IMG/VR virus record: IMGVR_UViG_3300007514_000059
Coordinates: 1 to 25,184 of that record
Direction: 5' to 3' (one strand)
DNA length: 25,184 bases
Source: a virus
The notes beneath the pieces are model-generated. The model was not told the DNA's origin, searched no databases, and saw only the letters and a program-made list of their open reading frames with translations. The position numbers were made by a program, and so were the translations under genes. This document shows, in pieces, positions 1-6,161 of this stretch. Each line of letters begins with the position of its first letter. Position 1 is the first letter of the stretch.

Positions 1-722
1 CCTGAGTATCTTTTATCATCTACACCAAATTCATCTTCTGCAAAATCCCACCATGCAGAAGTATACCATGAACTATCAATAACAGTTGGTGCGAATCCGT
101 ATGCTGGATGTGTTCTTGCCCCAAGTCCAACTGAAATATTAAAACTTCCAAAATCAGTTTCAAATTCTTTCCGTAATCTTAAATCACCTTGACCGTATCT
201 TATTTCTTCTAAACCCAAATCCATATATTTTAATTTCATAATAAACCAATCACCAAGATATCTCAATTGATATTCTTGACTCGCATGTTTCATATCCCAG
301 CGACGGTGTTCCATATACTTTACTAAATATTCAAATCCTTTAACTCTACCGATTGTTGCTGCTTCATTTGGACTTGCATCTGTCTTTCCTTTATACCAAT
401 CTCCACCAACTCCTGCATTTTTTACACCACGTTTTCCTTCATAATGAAATCGTGCAATTTTTCTTATACCAAATGCTATATCATAATCAGGTTTTAATTC
501 TCTTTCTTCTTTAACTACTGATAATTCTCCATTTAACCAATTTTCTATTCCAGTTTCAGGGTCAATCATTGACAGTTTATATCTATCATCCTGATGCATT
601 GGTGAAGCCATATTGAATCCAGCATAAACTGTTGAATACTTAAAAAAGTTAGAAAAGGCGCCTTCTAATCCTTGACCAAACAATGAAGTTGATAAAAGCA
701 TTCCAATTAATAATTTTCTCAT
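1..722 (-). CDS. Outer-membrane-type protein with signal peptide, 3' end cut by window edge
   Basis: The minus-strand frame is open from ATG at 722 to the window edge (240 codons, no stop), so the C-terminus is missing. The N-terminus, MRKLLIGMLLSTSLFGQ, is a typical Sec signal peptide: two basic residues, a hydrophobic core, and likely cleavage near FGQ. The mature part is rich in Tyr, Trp, Phe and Gly with alternating polar/hydrophobic stretches (for example around residues 150-215), which suggests an outer-membrane beta-barrel or another beta-rich exported protein. A GGAG ribosome site lies just before the ATG. It follows the MscS-like gene on the same strand, 38 bases downstream, so it is probably the distal part of the same operon. 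I cannot name a family. The exported/beta-rich reading is seen in the sequence; outer-membrane location is inferred. Confidence 0.75.
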   Translation of the reverse strand, partial: MRKLLIGMLLSTSLFGQGLEGAFSNFFKYSTVYAGFNMASPMHQDDRYKLSMIDPETGIENWLNGELSVVKEERELKPDYDIAFGIRKIARFHYEGKRGVKNAGVGGDWYKGKTDASPNEAATIGRVKGFEYLVKYMEHRRWDMKHASQEYQLRYLGDWFIMKLKYMDLGLEEIRYGQGDLRLRKEFETDFGSFNISVGLGARTHPAYGFAPTVIDSSWYTSAWWDFAEDEFGVDDKRYS

Positions 723-753
723 TTTTATCTCCAATTAGCGTTGCTCTACAACT

Positions 754-763
754 ATAAATATTA
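754..763 (-). promoter_or_regulatory. Possible promoter element (variant of the TTATATTTAT motif)
   Basis: Minus strand reads TAATATTTAT, one mismatch from the 10-mer seen in other gaps of this window. It sits in the 38-base gap, 31 bases before the ATG of the outer-membrane-type gene, and overlaps the stop codon of the MscS-like gene. Read on the plus strand it is TATAAATA, the T4 late-promoter core, but that would be antisense. In AT-rich DNA this may be chance. Confidence 0.25.
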
Positions 764-1168
764 ATGTTTTACAGTTTTCTCTTTTGCAACAGCATGTAAT
801 CCTTGTTTTTGTTTATCTGTGAGTTTATCAGTTGATTTTGGCAAATACCCATCTTTCGCCCTTCTTGATCCAGGCGGTAATCTTTTTTCTAAAGTTAGGT
901 CTTTTAGCTTTTCATTAGGTACTACCATTTTACTTCCCCTATCGGTCATATAAAATGTTGTTTTTGTAATTCCGACTCTTACGACTCTGGCTTCACGCCC
1001 ACTTATATAGATAACATCATCATTATTGAAATCATTACCTATAAAGACTTGCATGCCTTGAATCATACTCATTATAGATTCTTTAAAAAAGAATCCTAAT
1101 GCAAATGTAACAGCTATCCAACCATAATGACCTATGAATTGTTCCATAAGTGTTTGTTGGCTGTCCAC
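761..1168 (-). CDS. Minimal MscS-like (mechanosensitive channel domain) protein
   Basis: 135 residues. Residues about 14-40 form a hydrophobic helix resembling the pore-lining TM3 of MscS. Residues about 41-92 follow the MscS beta-domain pattern: F-x-x-x-D-V-I near 47-53, a G-x-E/A-x-V turn, a Thr-rich strand (TKTTFYMTD), and the hallmark VPNEKL at 83-88 (family: PN followed by a hydrophobic). The tail (95-135) is basic and polar. E. coli MscS is about 286 residues with three TM helices and a C-terminal alpha/beta domain, so this is a reduced version with one TM helix. The start is GTG at 1168 with AGGAG eight bases upstream; no ATG fits. It lies between tail-fibre genes and an outer-membrane-type gene. 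It might be an envelope-modifying or lysis-related phage protein, or a subunit mixing with host channels; neither is shown. Confidence 0.75.
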   Translation of the reverse strand: MDSQQTLMEQFIGHYGWIAVTFALGFFFKESIMSMIQGMQVFIGNDFNNDDVIYISGREARVVRVGITKTTFYMTDRGSKMVVPNEKLKDLTLEKRLPPGSRRAKDGYLPKSTDKLTDKQKQGLHAVAKEKTVKH

Positions 1169-1206
1169 GTGTGTTCTCCTATTTTATTGCTTCTATTCTA
1201 CTAACA

Positions 1207-1216
1207 ATAAATATAA
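1207..1216 (-). promoter_or_regulatory. Putative promoter element TTATATTTAT
   Basis: Exact minus-strand copy of the 10-mer also found at 8130-8139 and 22840-22849 (minus) and 22901-22910 (plus). It lies in the 61-base gap between the last fibre-like gene and the MscS-like gene, 38 bases before the GTG start. This is a suitable position for a promoter separating the envelope genes from the tail genes. The function is inferred from position and recurrence only. Confidence 0.4.
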
Positions 1217-1229
1217 TATATACTCTTAA

Positions 1230-2336
1230 TTAAGAATCAAATCGTACTAAAAATGAAATTGGTAAATCTTTATCATTTTTTATTGGATTTGAAAGTTTTG
1301 CTATAGCTAATAATTCTCGCTCATCATTATAAAGACCTATATTAGTAACATAAGTCCCAAATTCTGAATGTGTTGTGAAATTTTGATATTCTGTTCCTGC
1401 AGTATATGAACTTGCGTATGAACTACTTCCAGCAGGCAATACTAAATCAATAGTATTTTCATATTGAGGATTCTCCATATTTCCATCATAAATATATCTA
1501 GCATTCTCTGGAATATAAATACTACCACTTCTACCAACTACTGTACTTGGATTCGTTGTACCAGTAAATTGGTATTCTCCTACATTACATAAATATTGGT
1601 ATTCATAGGCAGTTTTTGTTGCCTGAAATCTTACTGACCAACCATCTCCACCAGTTTTAATCCCAGTATCAGTATAAGAACCTGTATCTGTAATTGTAAT
1701 TATACCATGTTCATAAAATACATTTCCTACAGCACTACCACTTTTATTACTGTCGGGAGTTCCTGCTGCAAAACTTGAAGAATAATTCCAATCATAAAGT
1801 TGTCCATGACCATCGTCTCTTAAATCAAATGTTACGGCACTACTGTCATCAAGAATCTTAACTGAATACGGTTTTATTTCTTCACCGAAATACTCTTGTG
1901 GTATTGTTATAACATTTACAGAACCGTGTAATTCTCTCGGAACTATTGAACCCCAATCAGCGGCTTCTCTACCATGAGGCCATTTTCTGCTCCAATTACT
2001 ACCACCATATAATGGAAATCTTGTTACATTTGATTTTGGATTAGGAACTTTATCATATTGATAATATGAATTTCTTATCTGATAATATAGTGGAATCTTG
2101 AAAAAAGTTCCACAACTATACCAAGTATCCCAAGGATGACCAAAACTTTTAGAATCTTCATTATAGACTCCAAAGCTTTGAGATGCTGCTGAACCGGTAT
2201 CGAAATTCCAAAAACTTCCACTTATACCTTCAAGTCCAAAAACACCACTTCCACTATCAGAATTTGTAAAAGTGAATTGTTTATAAGTTTTAAATTCTTT
2301 TATTGATCTATCATCAGGAGATATATCCTTAAACAT
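1230..2336 (-). CDS. Tail-fibre-like structural protein, paralogue 3 (shared C-terminal cassette)
   Basis: 368 residues, rich in Gly, Ser, Tyr and Thr, with no TM segment or signal peptide, as is usual for phage tail/fibre proteins. The last 40 residues (329-368, starting YVTNIGLYNDERELLAIAKL) match the C-termini of the two upstream genes, with the shared core GLYN-x4-ELLA-AKLS-P and a final V-R-x-D-x. The rest does not align obviously with those two, so this looks like a different body attached to the same assembly or attachment cassette. Start ATG at 2336 with AAAGGAG six bases upstream. It is the last of three cassette-bearing genes, 11 bases after its neighbour. A role as receptor-contacting or fibre-attachment protein is inferred from position and composition. 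Confidence 0.8.
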   Translation of the reverse strand: MFKDISPDDRSIKEFKTYKQFTFTNSDSGSGVFGLEGISGSFWNFDTGSAASQSFGVYNEDSKSFGHPWDTWYSCGTFFKIPLYYQIRNSYYQYDKVPNPKSNVTRFPLYGGSNWSRKWPHGREAADWGSIVPRELHGSVNVITIPQEYFGEEIKPYSVKILDDSSAVTFDLRDDGHGQLYDWNYSSSFAAGTPDSNKSGSAVGNVFYEHGIITITDTGSYTDTGIKTGGDGWSVRFQATKTAYEYQYLCNVGEYQFTGTTNPSTVVGRSGSIYIPENARYIYDGNMENPQYENTIDLVLPAGSSSYASSYTAGTEYQNFTTHSEFGTYVTNIGLYNDERELLAIAKLSNPIKNDKDLPISFLVRFDS

Positions 2337-2347
2337 GGGAATCTCCT

Positions 2348-3388
2348 TTAAAAATCAAGTCTTACTTTGATAAGTGCTTCAGTATTTGGATCTTTTTTGA
2401 ATGGTTTACTTAATTTGGCTACTGCTAATAATTCATTGTTATTATTATAAAGTCCAACCGTAGTAATATAAGTAACTGGTTCAGTTTTAAACGAACTATT
2501 TACTAATTCTGCATTTGAACCAGTAAAAAATGAAGGATTTTGACTGTGATTAAATTCTCCAGAACGAACATCACAAAAATAAAATGAACTTCGTTTCTGT
2601 TCTTCTCTACGGGCTGAAAAATATGAACCACTTTTTATTGAATTAAATAATTTTCTGTGATTGTAGTTATTAGTACTTGAACTCCTTGTAAGTGGTTCAA
2701 CAACACCACGTACTCCAATGTTATGTCCTGAACCAGATGCTATTGCACTTGGATTCAAAATAATCATACCCGCTTCAGGATAGAATAAACCATATGAACC
2801 AGAACTTGTTGATGTTGCCGTAGTGATTGCCGCTTCATATACTCCATTTGCTACTGAACCACTAACTACATTAAATTCTTTTTTTGCATTTCCGAGTTGT
2901 GGATTTGTATTTGCATTACTATCATCTATTAAATTAATAGTATTACTTCCACTTGTTAAATGTAATTCCCAGTTTCCTGGATCCATTTTTTCTCTATACC
3001 GTGCTCTGTTTACGGCTATTGCAAAAACTTCATCACTTAAATAACTTCCAGATCCACCACCATCGAAATTAAATTGAGTGGTTTGAGCAGGTAATAAAAC
3101 CTGTCTTAATTGAGAATATATTCCTTTGGTTGGATTTGTTGTTCCCGTAGTAGTTGAACCTTCGGATCCAGAACCAAGTCTATGACCATAGGTTACTGCA
3201 AACTGCACATCTGTAGTTTGATCAGTTGTCTTGTGAACATCCGCGTAGTATTTACCACTATTCGAATTCTGTACGGATCCAGTGAAAAATGTAGTTAATG
3301 TACCTGTATCTCCAGACCACATAGGTTCTGCTACAGTGCTATACATATTTTCTACTTTTTTATCAGGTTCGAAAATCTTAAAAGCCAT
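2348..3388 (-). CDS. Tail-fibre-like structural protein, paralogue 2
   Basis: 346 residues and a full-length paralogue of the gene at 3405-4451. Shared features include the N-terminal (S/T)-x-x-x-x-P-x-WSG segment, VQFAV-YGH near residue 61, the block VNRARYREK-DPGNWEL at 126-142, GSYGLFYPE, an FxARREEQ-x-SS-x-YF block, and the 40-residue C-terminal cassette from residue 307 (YITTVGLYN). Ser/Gly tracts (SGSG) link the blocks. No known enzymatic motif. ATG with GGAG seven bases upstream; 16 bases from its paralogue. Most likely a tail-fibre or baseplate-attached protein that duplicated in tandem; function is not recognisable from sequence alone. Confidence 0.82.
   Translation of the reverse strand: MAFKIFEPDKKVENMYSTVAEPMWSGDTGTLTTFFTGSVQNSNSGKYYADVHKTTDQTTDVQFAVTYGHRLGSGSEGSTTTGTTNPTKGIYSQLRQVLLPAQTTQFNFDGGGSGSYLSDEVFAIAVNRARYREKMDPGNWELHLTSGSNTINLIDDSNANTNPQLGNAKKEFNVVSGSVANGVYEAAITTATSTSSGSYGLFYPEAGMIILNPSAIASGSGHNIGVRGVVEPLTRSSSTNNYNHRKLFNSIKSGSYFSARREEQKRSSFYFCDVRSGEFNHSQNPSFFTGSNAELVNSSFKTEPVTYITTVGLYNNNNELLAVAKLSKPFKKDPNTEALIKVRLDF
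2963..3013. repeat. 51-bp direct repeat, copy A (inside paralogue 2)
   Basis: Matches 4008-4058 at 47 of 51 positions, including an uninterrupted run of 27 identical bases at 2987-3013. It encodes the VNRARYREK/DPGNWEL block. DNA identity here is higher than in flanking parts of the two genes. Confidence 0.8.
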
Positions 3389-3404
3389 TTAAAATCTCCG
3401 TTTC

Positions 3405-4451
3405 CTAAAAGTCTAATCGTACTTTAATTACAGCTTCTCTATCTCTTGATTTCAATAAAGGTTGACTTAATTTAGCGACGGCTAATAACTCATTATTATC
3501 ATTATATAGACCAACCGTAGTTATATACGCTTTTGGATCTTGGATAAAAGTAGTATTAGTTAATTCTGCATTAGTTCCTGCAAAATATGTTGGATTTTGA
3601 CTCCAATTATATTTGTCAGATCTAACTCTACAAAAATAATGTGAAGATTTAATTTGTTCTTCTCTACGGGCTTGAAAGTAAGCACCGTTTATAGAAGCTG
3701 ATACAAATTTGTACGCATTATTATTATTTGTTCCTGTACTTGAAACTGTTCCAATTGCTAATGGAGCTGCATCCAATCTATCAGCGTTTAACACTATAAG
3801 TCCTAATTCAGGATAGAAAAGTCCATATGAACCAATAGTTGCAGAATCACTTTGTTCTTGTGCTGCAGATCTAAACTCTGTGGCTGTTCCACCTGATATA
3901 GAACCACTAACTACATTAAAAACTCTCTGTGATGCTTTTATAGATGAGTCAGCTGTTGCTCCACTATCATCAATTAATTTTATTGCATGGGTTGAAGTAC
4001 CAAGTCGTAATTCCCAGTTTCCAGGGTCTACTTTTTCTCTATACCGTGCTCTGTTTACATTAACAACATAAACATCCTTTGTAGTACAAGATGTATTACC
4101 TTCAGGAAAAACAAATTTATCACCACTTGCCGCATTTTTAATACAGATATTTCTAAATTGACGATATATCGCTTTAGATGGATTATTTCCATCTGAAGTA
4201 GATAATGAACCACTTCCATCAAAATGTCCGTATGCTACTGCGAACTGTACTTCTCGTGTTGAATCACTTCCCGCTTTGTCATATACATCATAGTAATAAT
4301 TTCCGCTACTACCACTTTGTGTAGAACTGGTGTAAAAGGCGGTTAAAGTTGTTGCCCCTCCAGACCACACGGGGGAAGATATAGTACTTGGTATATTAGT
4401 CCTTTTATCTTCACCTTCTAATGGTGTAAAGAAATTTGTTATTTCACTCAT
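3405..4451 (-). CDS. Tail-fibre-like structural protein, paralogue 1
   Basis: 348 residues and the first of the three cassette-bearing genes. It aligns along its length with the 346-residue neighbour: VNRARYREK-DPGNWEL block at 132-148, FxARREEQ block, QNPTYFAGTNAEL near the end, and the C-terminal cassette from residue 309 (YITTVGLYNDNNELLAVAKL). Glycine/serine-rich and soluble. ATG at 4451 with AGGAG at the expected distance; the upstream gap contains an AT-rich element (4469-4478). At DNA level a 51-base stretch (4008-4058) matches 2963-3013 with four mismatches, which points to a recent duplication or conversion. It is inferred to be a virion tail/fibre subunit. Confidence 0.82.
   Translation of the reverse strand: MSEITNFFTPLEGEDKRTNIPSTISSPVWSGGATTLTAFYTSSTQSGSSGNYYYDVYDKAGSDSTREVQFAVAYGHFDGSGSLSTSDGNNPSKAIYRQFRNICIKNAASGDKFVFPEGNTSCTTKDVYVVNVNRARYREKVDPGNWELRLGTSTHAIKLIDDSGATADSSIKASQRVFNVVSGSISGGTATEFRSAAQEQSDSATIGSYGLFYPELGLIVLNADRLDAAPLAIGTVSSTGTNNNNAYKFVSASINGAYFQARREEQIKSSHYFCRVRSDKYNWSQNPTYFAGTNAELTNTTFIQDPKAYITTVGLYNDNNELLAVAKLSQPLLKSRDREAVIKVRLDF
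4008..4058. repeat. 51-bp direct repeat, copy B (inside paralogue 1)
   Basis: Partner of 2963-3013, 1045 bases away in the same orientation. Unequal crossing-over between the copies would produce a single chimeric fibre gene. Confidence 0.8.
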
Positions 4452-4468
4452 TTTATTCTCCTATATGT

Positions 4469-4478
4469 ATAAATATAT
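4469..4478 (-). promoter_or_regulatory. AT-rich variant of the recurrent 10-mer
   Basis: Minus strand ATATATTTAT, one mismatch from TTATATTTAT, in the gap before the fibre-like gene at 4451. It lies only 17 bases from the ATG and touches the ribosome-site region, so a promoter here would give almost no leader. A second ATATTTA lies further upstream in the same gap. Weak candidate. Confidence 0.2.
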
Positions 4479-4494
4479 TTTAAATATATTCTCA

Positions 4495-4944
4495 TTAAAT
4501 TTTGTCCACATAATCATAATATGTTAATATTTCATCATCTTTTTTTATATCCTTAATAGTATAAAATACAAAAATATCTAATTCTAAATTAGTTTTCCAA
4601 TCTACAGTCTTTTCATCTTCATTAATAACTGTATTGTAAATACTTCCAAATCCAAATGGTAAAACATACTTTTCAAAAGTTCCACCTCTTGGCCAATTAA
4701 ATTTATATCTATCAACATCACCGTCACTACCAACTTCTACATAATGACATTCCTCTAATACTTCTCCACTTTTAATATCTTCTTTTGCAAAAACTCCATA
4801 TCCTTCCAAAGTGGATTCTCTAACCTCTATTTTATCACTACTAAATAACTTATTTTTAACAGTTTTTTTAGGTAATCTATTTTCTATATATGGTACTGCA
4901 AAAGTAAAATTTGCTTTAATACTATTAGAATTCAGGTTCTCCAC
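4495..4944 (-). CDS. SET-domain-like protein
   Basis: 149 residues from GTG at 4944. The SET signature is visible: I-E-V-R-E-S near 39-44 leading to GYGVFA (48-53), K-x-I-x-x-G-E-V-x-E-E-C (57-66), GSIYNTV (100-106, in place of the usual G-x-x-x-NHS), an F-Y-T-I-K-D-I-K-K-D-D-E-I (127-139) helix/strand and a final YYDY (142-145). SET proteins transfer methyl groups from S-adenosylmethionine to lysines; small stand-alone SET proteins occur in T4-like marine phages. Here the NHS histidine is replaced by Thr, so activity is uncertain. The frame stays open further upstream through the Gly/Lys repeat of the preceding gene, but those residues are an out-of-frame reading of that repeat. GTG has AAGGA just upstream and overlaps the PKD gene by 20 bases, implying coupled translation. 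Confidence 0.7.
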   Translation of the reverse strand: MENLNSNSIKANFTFAVPYIENRLPKKTVKNKLFSSDKIEVRESTLEGYGVFAKEDIKSGEVLEECHYVEVGSDGDVDRYKFNWPRGGTFEKYVLPFGFGSIYNTVINEDEKTVDWKTNLELDIFVFYTIKDIKKDDEILTYYDYVDKI

Positions 4945-5296
4945 CCTTTCCTTTACCTTTACCTTTTCCGTTTCCACCTTTTCCGTTTCCTTTACCTTTT
5001 CCATTTCCTTTACCGTTACCATTAGGGAAAAATGGTGGTGGATCATCTTGAGTACCACCACCCCCACCGGCACTTGGTGGTATAGCAACTATTGTTGCAG
5101 ATGTAGTATCTGTTCCATTTTCATTTGTTACAGTTAAAGTAACAGTCCATGCTCCAGCTTGAAATGTATGAGTTGGATTTGGTTGTTCTGAACTTCCACC
5201 ATCTCCAAAGTTCCAATGATATGTTAAATCATCACCAGATGAAGTATTAGTAAAACTAATAGTTAATGGTGCCGTATTCATTGTTGGTGCTGGCAT
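4925..5296 (-). CDS. PKD-domain protein with Gly/Lys/Asn repeat tail
   Basis: 123 residues. Residues 8-71 are a PKD (polycystic kidney disease, Ig-like) domain with the diagnostic WNFGDG at 28-33, a P-x-H-x-F turn at 41-45, and G-x-x-x-V-x-L-x-V-T-N at 48-58. A glycine stretch and PPPFFPNG lead into a strongly repetitive tail (92-119) of GNGKG/GKGKG units ending in PEF. The usual first PKD strand (PxAxF) is missing at its N-terminus; similar segments occur at the C-terminus of the preceding gene in the same frame, one TAA stop and four codons earlier. ATG with AAGGAG seven bases upstream supports an independent start. PKD domains mediate protein or carbohydrate contacts on tail fibres. The basic tail could bind anionic surfaces; that is inference. 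Confidence 0.8.
   Translation of the reverse strand: MPAPTMNTAPLTISFTNTSSGDDLTYHWNFGDGGSSEQPNPTHTFQAGAWTVTLTVTNENGTDTTSATIVAIPPSAGGGGGTQDDPPPFFPNGNGKGNGKGKGNGKGGNGKGKGKGKGGEPEF
4938..5024 (-). repeat. Degenerate GGAAA(C/A)GG(T/A)-type tandem repeat encoding the Gly/Lys tail
   Basis: Short purine-rich units (GGTAAAGGA, GGAAACGGA, GGAAAAGGT) repeat with variations over about 87 bases and encode the GNGKG units of the PKD protein. In the +1 frame the same DNA is also open and reads as K/E/V repeats. Such a tract can expand or contract by slippage. Repeat borders are approximate. Confidence 0.7.
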
Positions 5297-5308
5297 TTCA
5301 TATCTCCT

Positions 5309-5881
5309 TTAAAATATTAAATTTATATTTTGATAATTAAAATTTGCCATTGGTGGTGTACCTTCTGGTGGTGAACCTTGACTATCTATAAAATATGTAA
5401 ATTCTGCTACAGGTGGATTATTAACATCATACATCTCCACCATATTATCATGACCAAGAGTAAAAGTATATGTTTCCTGATCTTGTGTCATTTGAGTTTC
5501 TTCATTAAAAAAACTAAAATTTTCTGTTATTGGAGTAATATCCTCTATATCATTCCTTCCCTCTAATGTAACTTGTGCAGGTATATTTGAAATAATAGAC
5601 TGTAAAGCTATCTCTGGAGCATCCGTCATATAATAATTCATAATCTCTTCTTCATTAATAAAGGACTCAAGAAGTGGCATATTCTCTATAACTCTGCCCC
5701 TTAAATTCTTTTGTAAACCTTCTTCATATAAAGAATAATCAACTTCATCATCACCCAAAGCAAACTGAGTAATTATATAATTACCCGAAGTATCACCTGA
5801 TAATGCATCTGCTAAAAGTTCTCTACCCCTTTTAGTAAAATGTGCTGTTACGGTTTGTGTTGTTTTATCTAAATATCCCAC
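5309..5881 (-). CDS. Modular tail protein: N domain + middle domain + PKD-start segments
   Basis: 190 residues from GTG at 5881, chosen because it aligns with the paralogues' MGFIN/MGYLN start and has GGGAG six bases upstream; an ATG 21 bases earlier is in frame but overlaps the previous gene. Residues 1-80 are the N domain (VGYLDKTT, F-T-K-R-G-R-E-L-L, I-T-Q-F-A-L-G-D-D-E-V-D-Y, P-L-L-E) shared with the genes at 6162, 6480 and 7203. The next section (ISNIPAQVTLEG to YTFTLGHDNMVEMYD) resembles the middle domain of the 233-residue paralogue. The C-terminus has two PKD-type opening strands, PPVAEF and PPMANF, and then stops, without a PKD body. That body follows in the next reading frame. No enzymatic motif. 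Inferred to be a tail or fibre subunit. Confidence 0.8.
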   Translation of the reverse strand: MGYLDKTTQTVTAHFTKRGRELLADALSGDTSGNYIITQFALGDDEVDYSLYEEGLQKNLRGRVIENMPLLESFINEEEIMNYYMTDAPEIALQSIISNIPAQVTLEGRNDIEDITPITENFSFFNEETQMTQDQETYTFTLGHDNMVEMYDVNNPPVAEFTYFIDSQGSPPEGTPPMANFNYQNINLIF

Positions 5882-5882
5882 A

Positions 5883-6158
5883 TTATACTCCCATATCATC
5901 AATTTCTACAACAAAACTAGCAACTGGTCCGATTGGTGGATCTAGATCTACTGCAGGTGGATAAAAGTCCAAAACTGCATCTCCAGGTTTTACTGTTACT
6001 CCTATAGTATGAGTTGCCCCACTCATCGTTCCTTCAATTTTTAAGGTAGTATTTCTTATAGCTGTAACTGGTCTTGATTTTAAACGTACTGATGATAATT
6101 TAGTTAAAACTTTCTTCTGTCCTACCCCATCTTGTCCTGTTTGTGTTACTGATAACAT
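5883..6158 (-). CDS. Detached C-terminal Ig-like domain of the modular tail family
   Basis: 91 residues. It begins in the same frame as the preceding 102-residue gene, one TAA stop and one codon later. Residues about 15-55 (KKVLTKLSSV to TMSGATHTIGVTV) align with the C-terminal domains of the 233-residue (KKVIGRVAQI to QMSGAIYVFPVKV) and 281-residue paralogues, sharing T-x-x-I-x-G-x-M-SGA. The end, PPIGPVASFVVEIDD, looks like the opening strand of a PKD domain that is not continued. The ribosome site (GAGAG) is weak, so it may depend on termination of the upstream gene. Either a genuinely separate small structural protein, a product of restart, or one made partly by readthrough. No function known. 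Confidence 0.65.
   Translation of the reverse strand: MLSVTQTGQDGVGQKKVLTKLSSVRLKSRPVTAIRNTTLKIEGTMSGATHTIGVTVKPGDAVLDFYPPAVDLDPPIGPVASFVVEIDDMGV
5888..5892 (-). promoter_or_regulatory. Ribosome binding site deciding the GTG start at 5881
   Basis: GGGAG, six bases before GTG 5881, embedded in the last codons of the preceding gene (its TAA is at 5885-5883). This fixes the start at the position where the protein aligns with its paralogues. Confidence 0.7.
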
Positions 6159-6161
6159 ATC

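Noticed and set aside
2823-4071. Plus-strand reading frames at 2823-3044 and 3880-4071 that resemble each other
   Set aside because: Their similarity comes from lying opposite the duplicated VNRARYREK/DPGNWEL block of the two fibre paralogues; no ribosome sites and no codon pattern of their own.
4938-5024. Repeat tract as a CRISPR-like array
   Set aside because: Units are short, adjacent and degenerate with no spacers; it is coding repeat DNA.
4811-5137. Plus-strand frame rich in Ser/Phe/Thr opposite the GKG repeat
   Set aside because: Antisense of the purine-rich repeat, which makes a low-complexity open frame by composition alone.
4495-5296. Programmed frameshift fusing the PKD protein to the SET protein
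   Set aside because: A +1 shift would be needed and the sequence before the PKD stop is not a known slippery site. A GTG start with AAGGA upstream explains the SET gene more simply.
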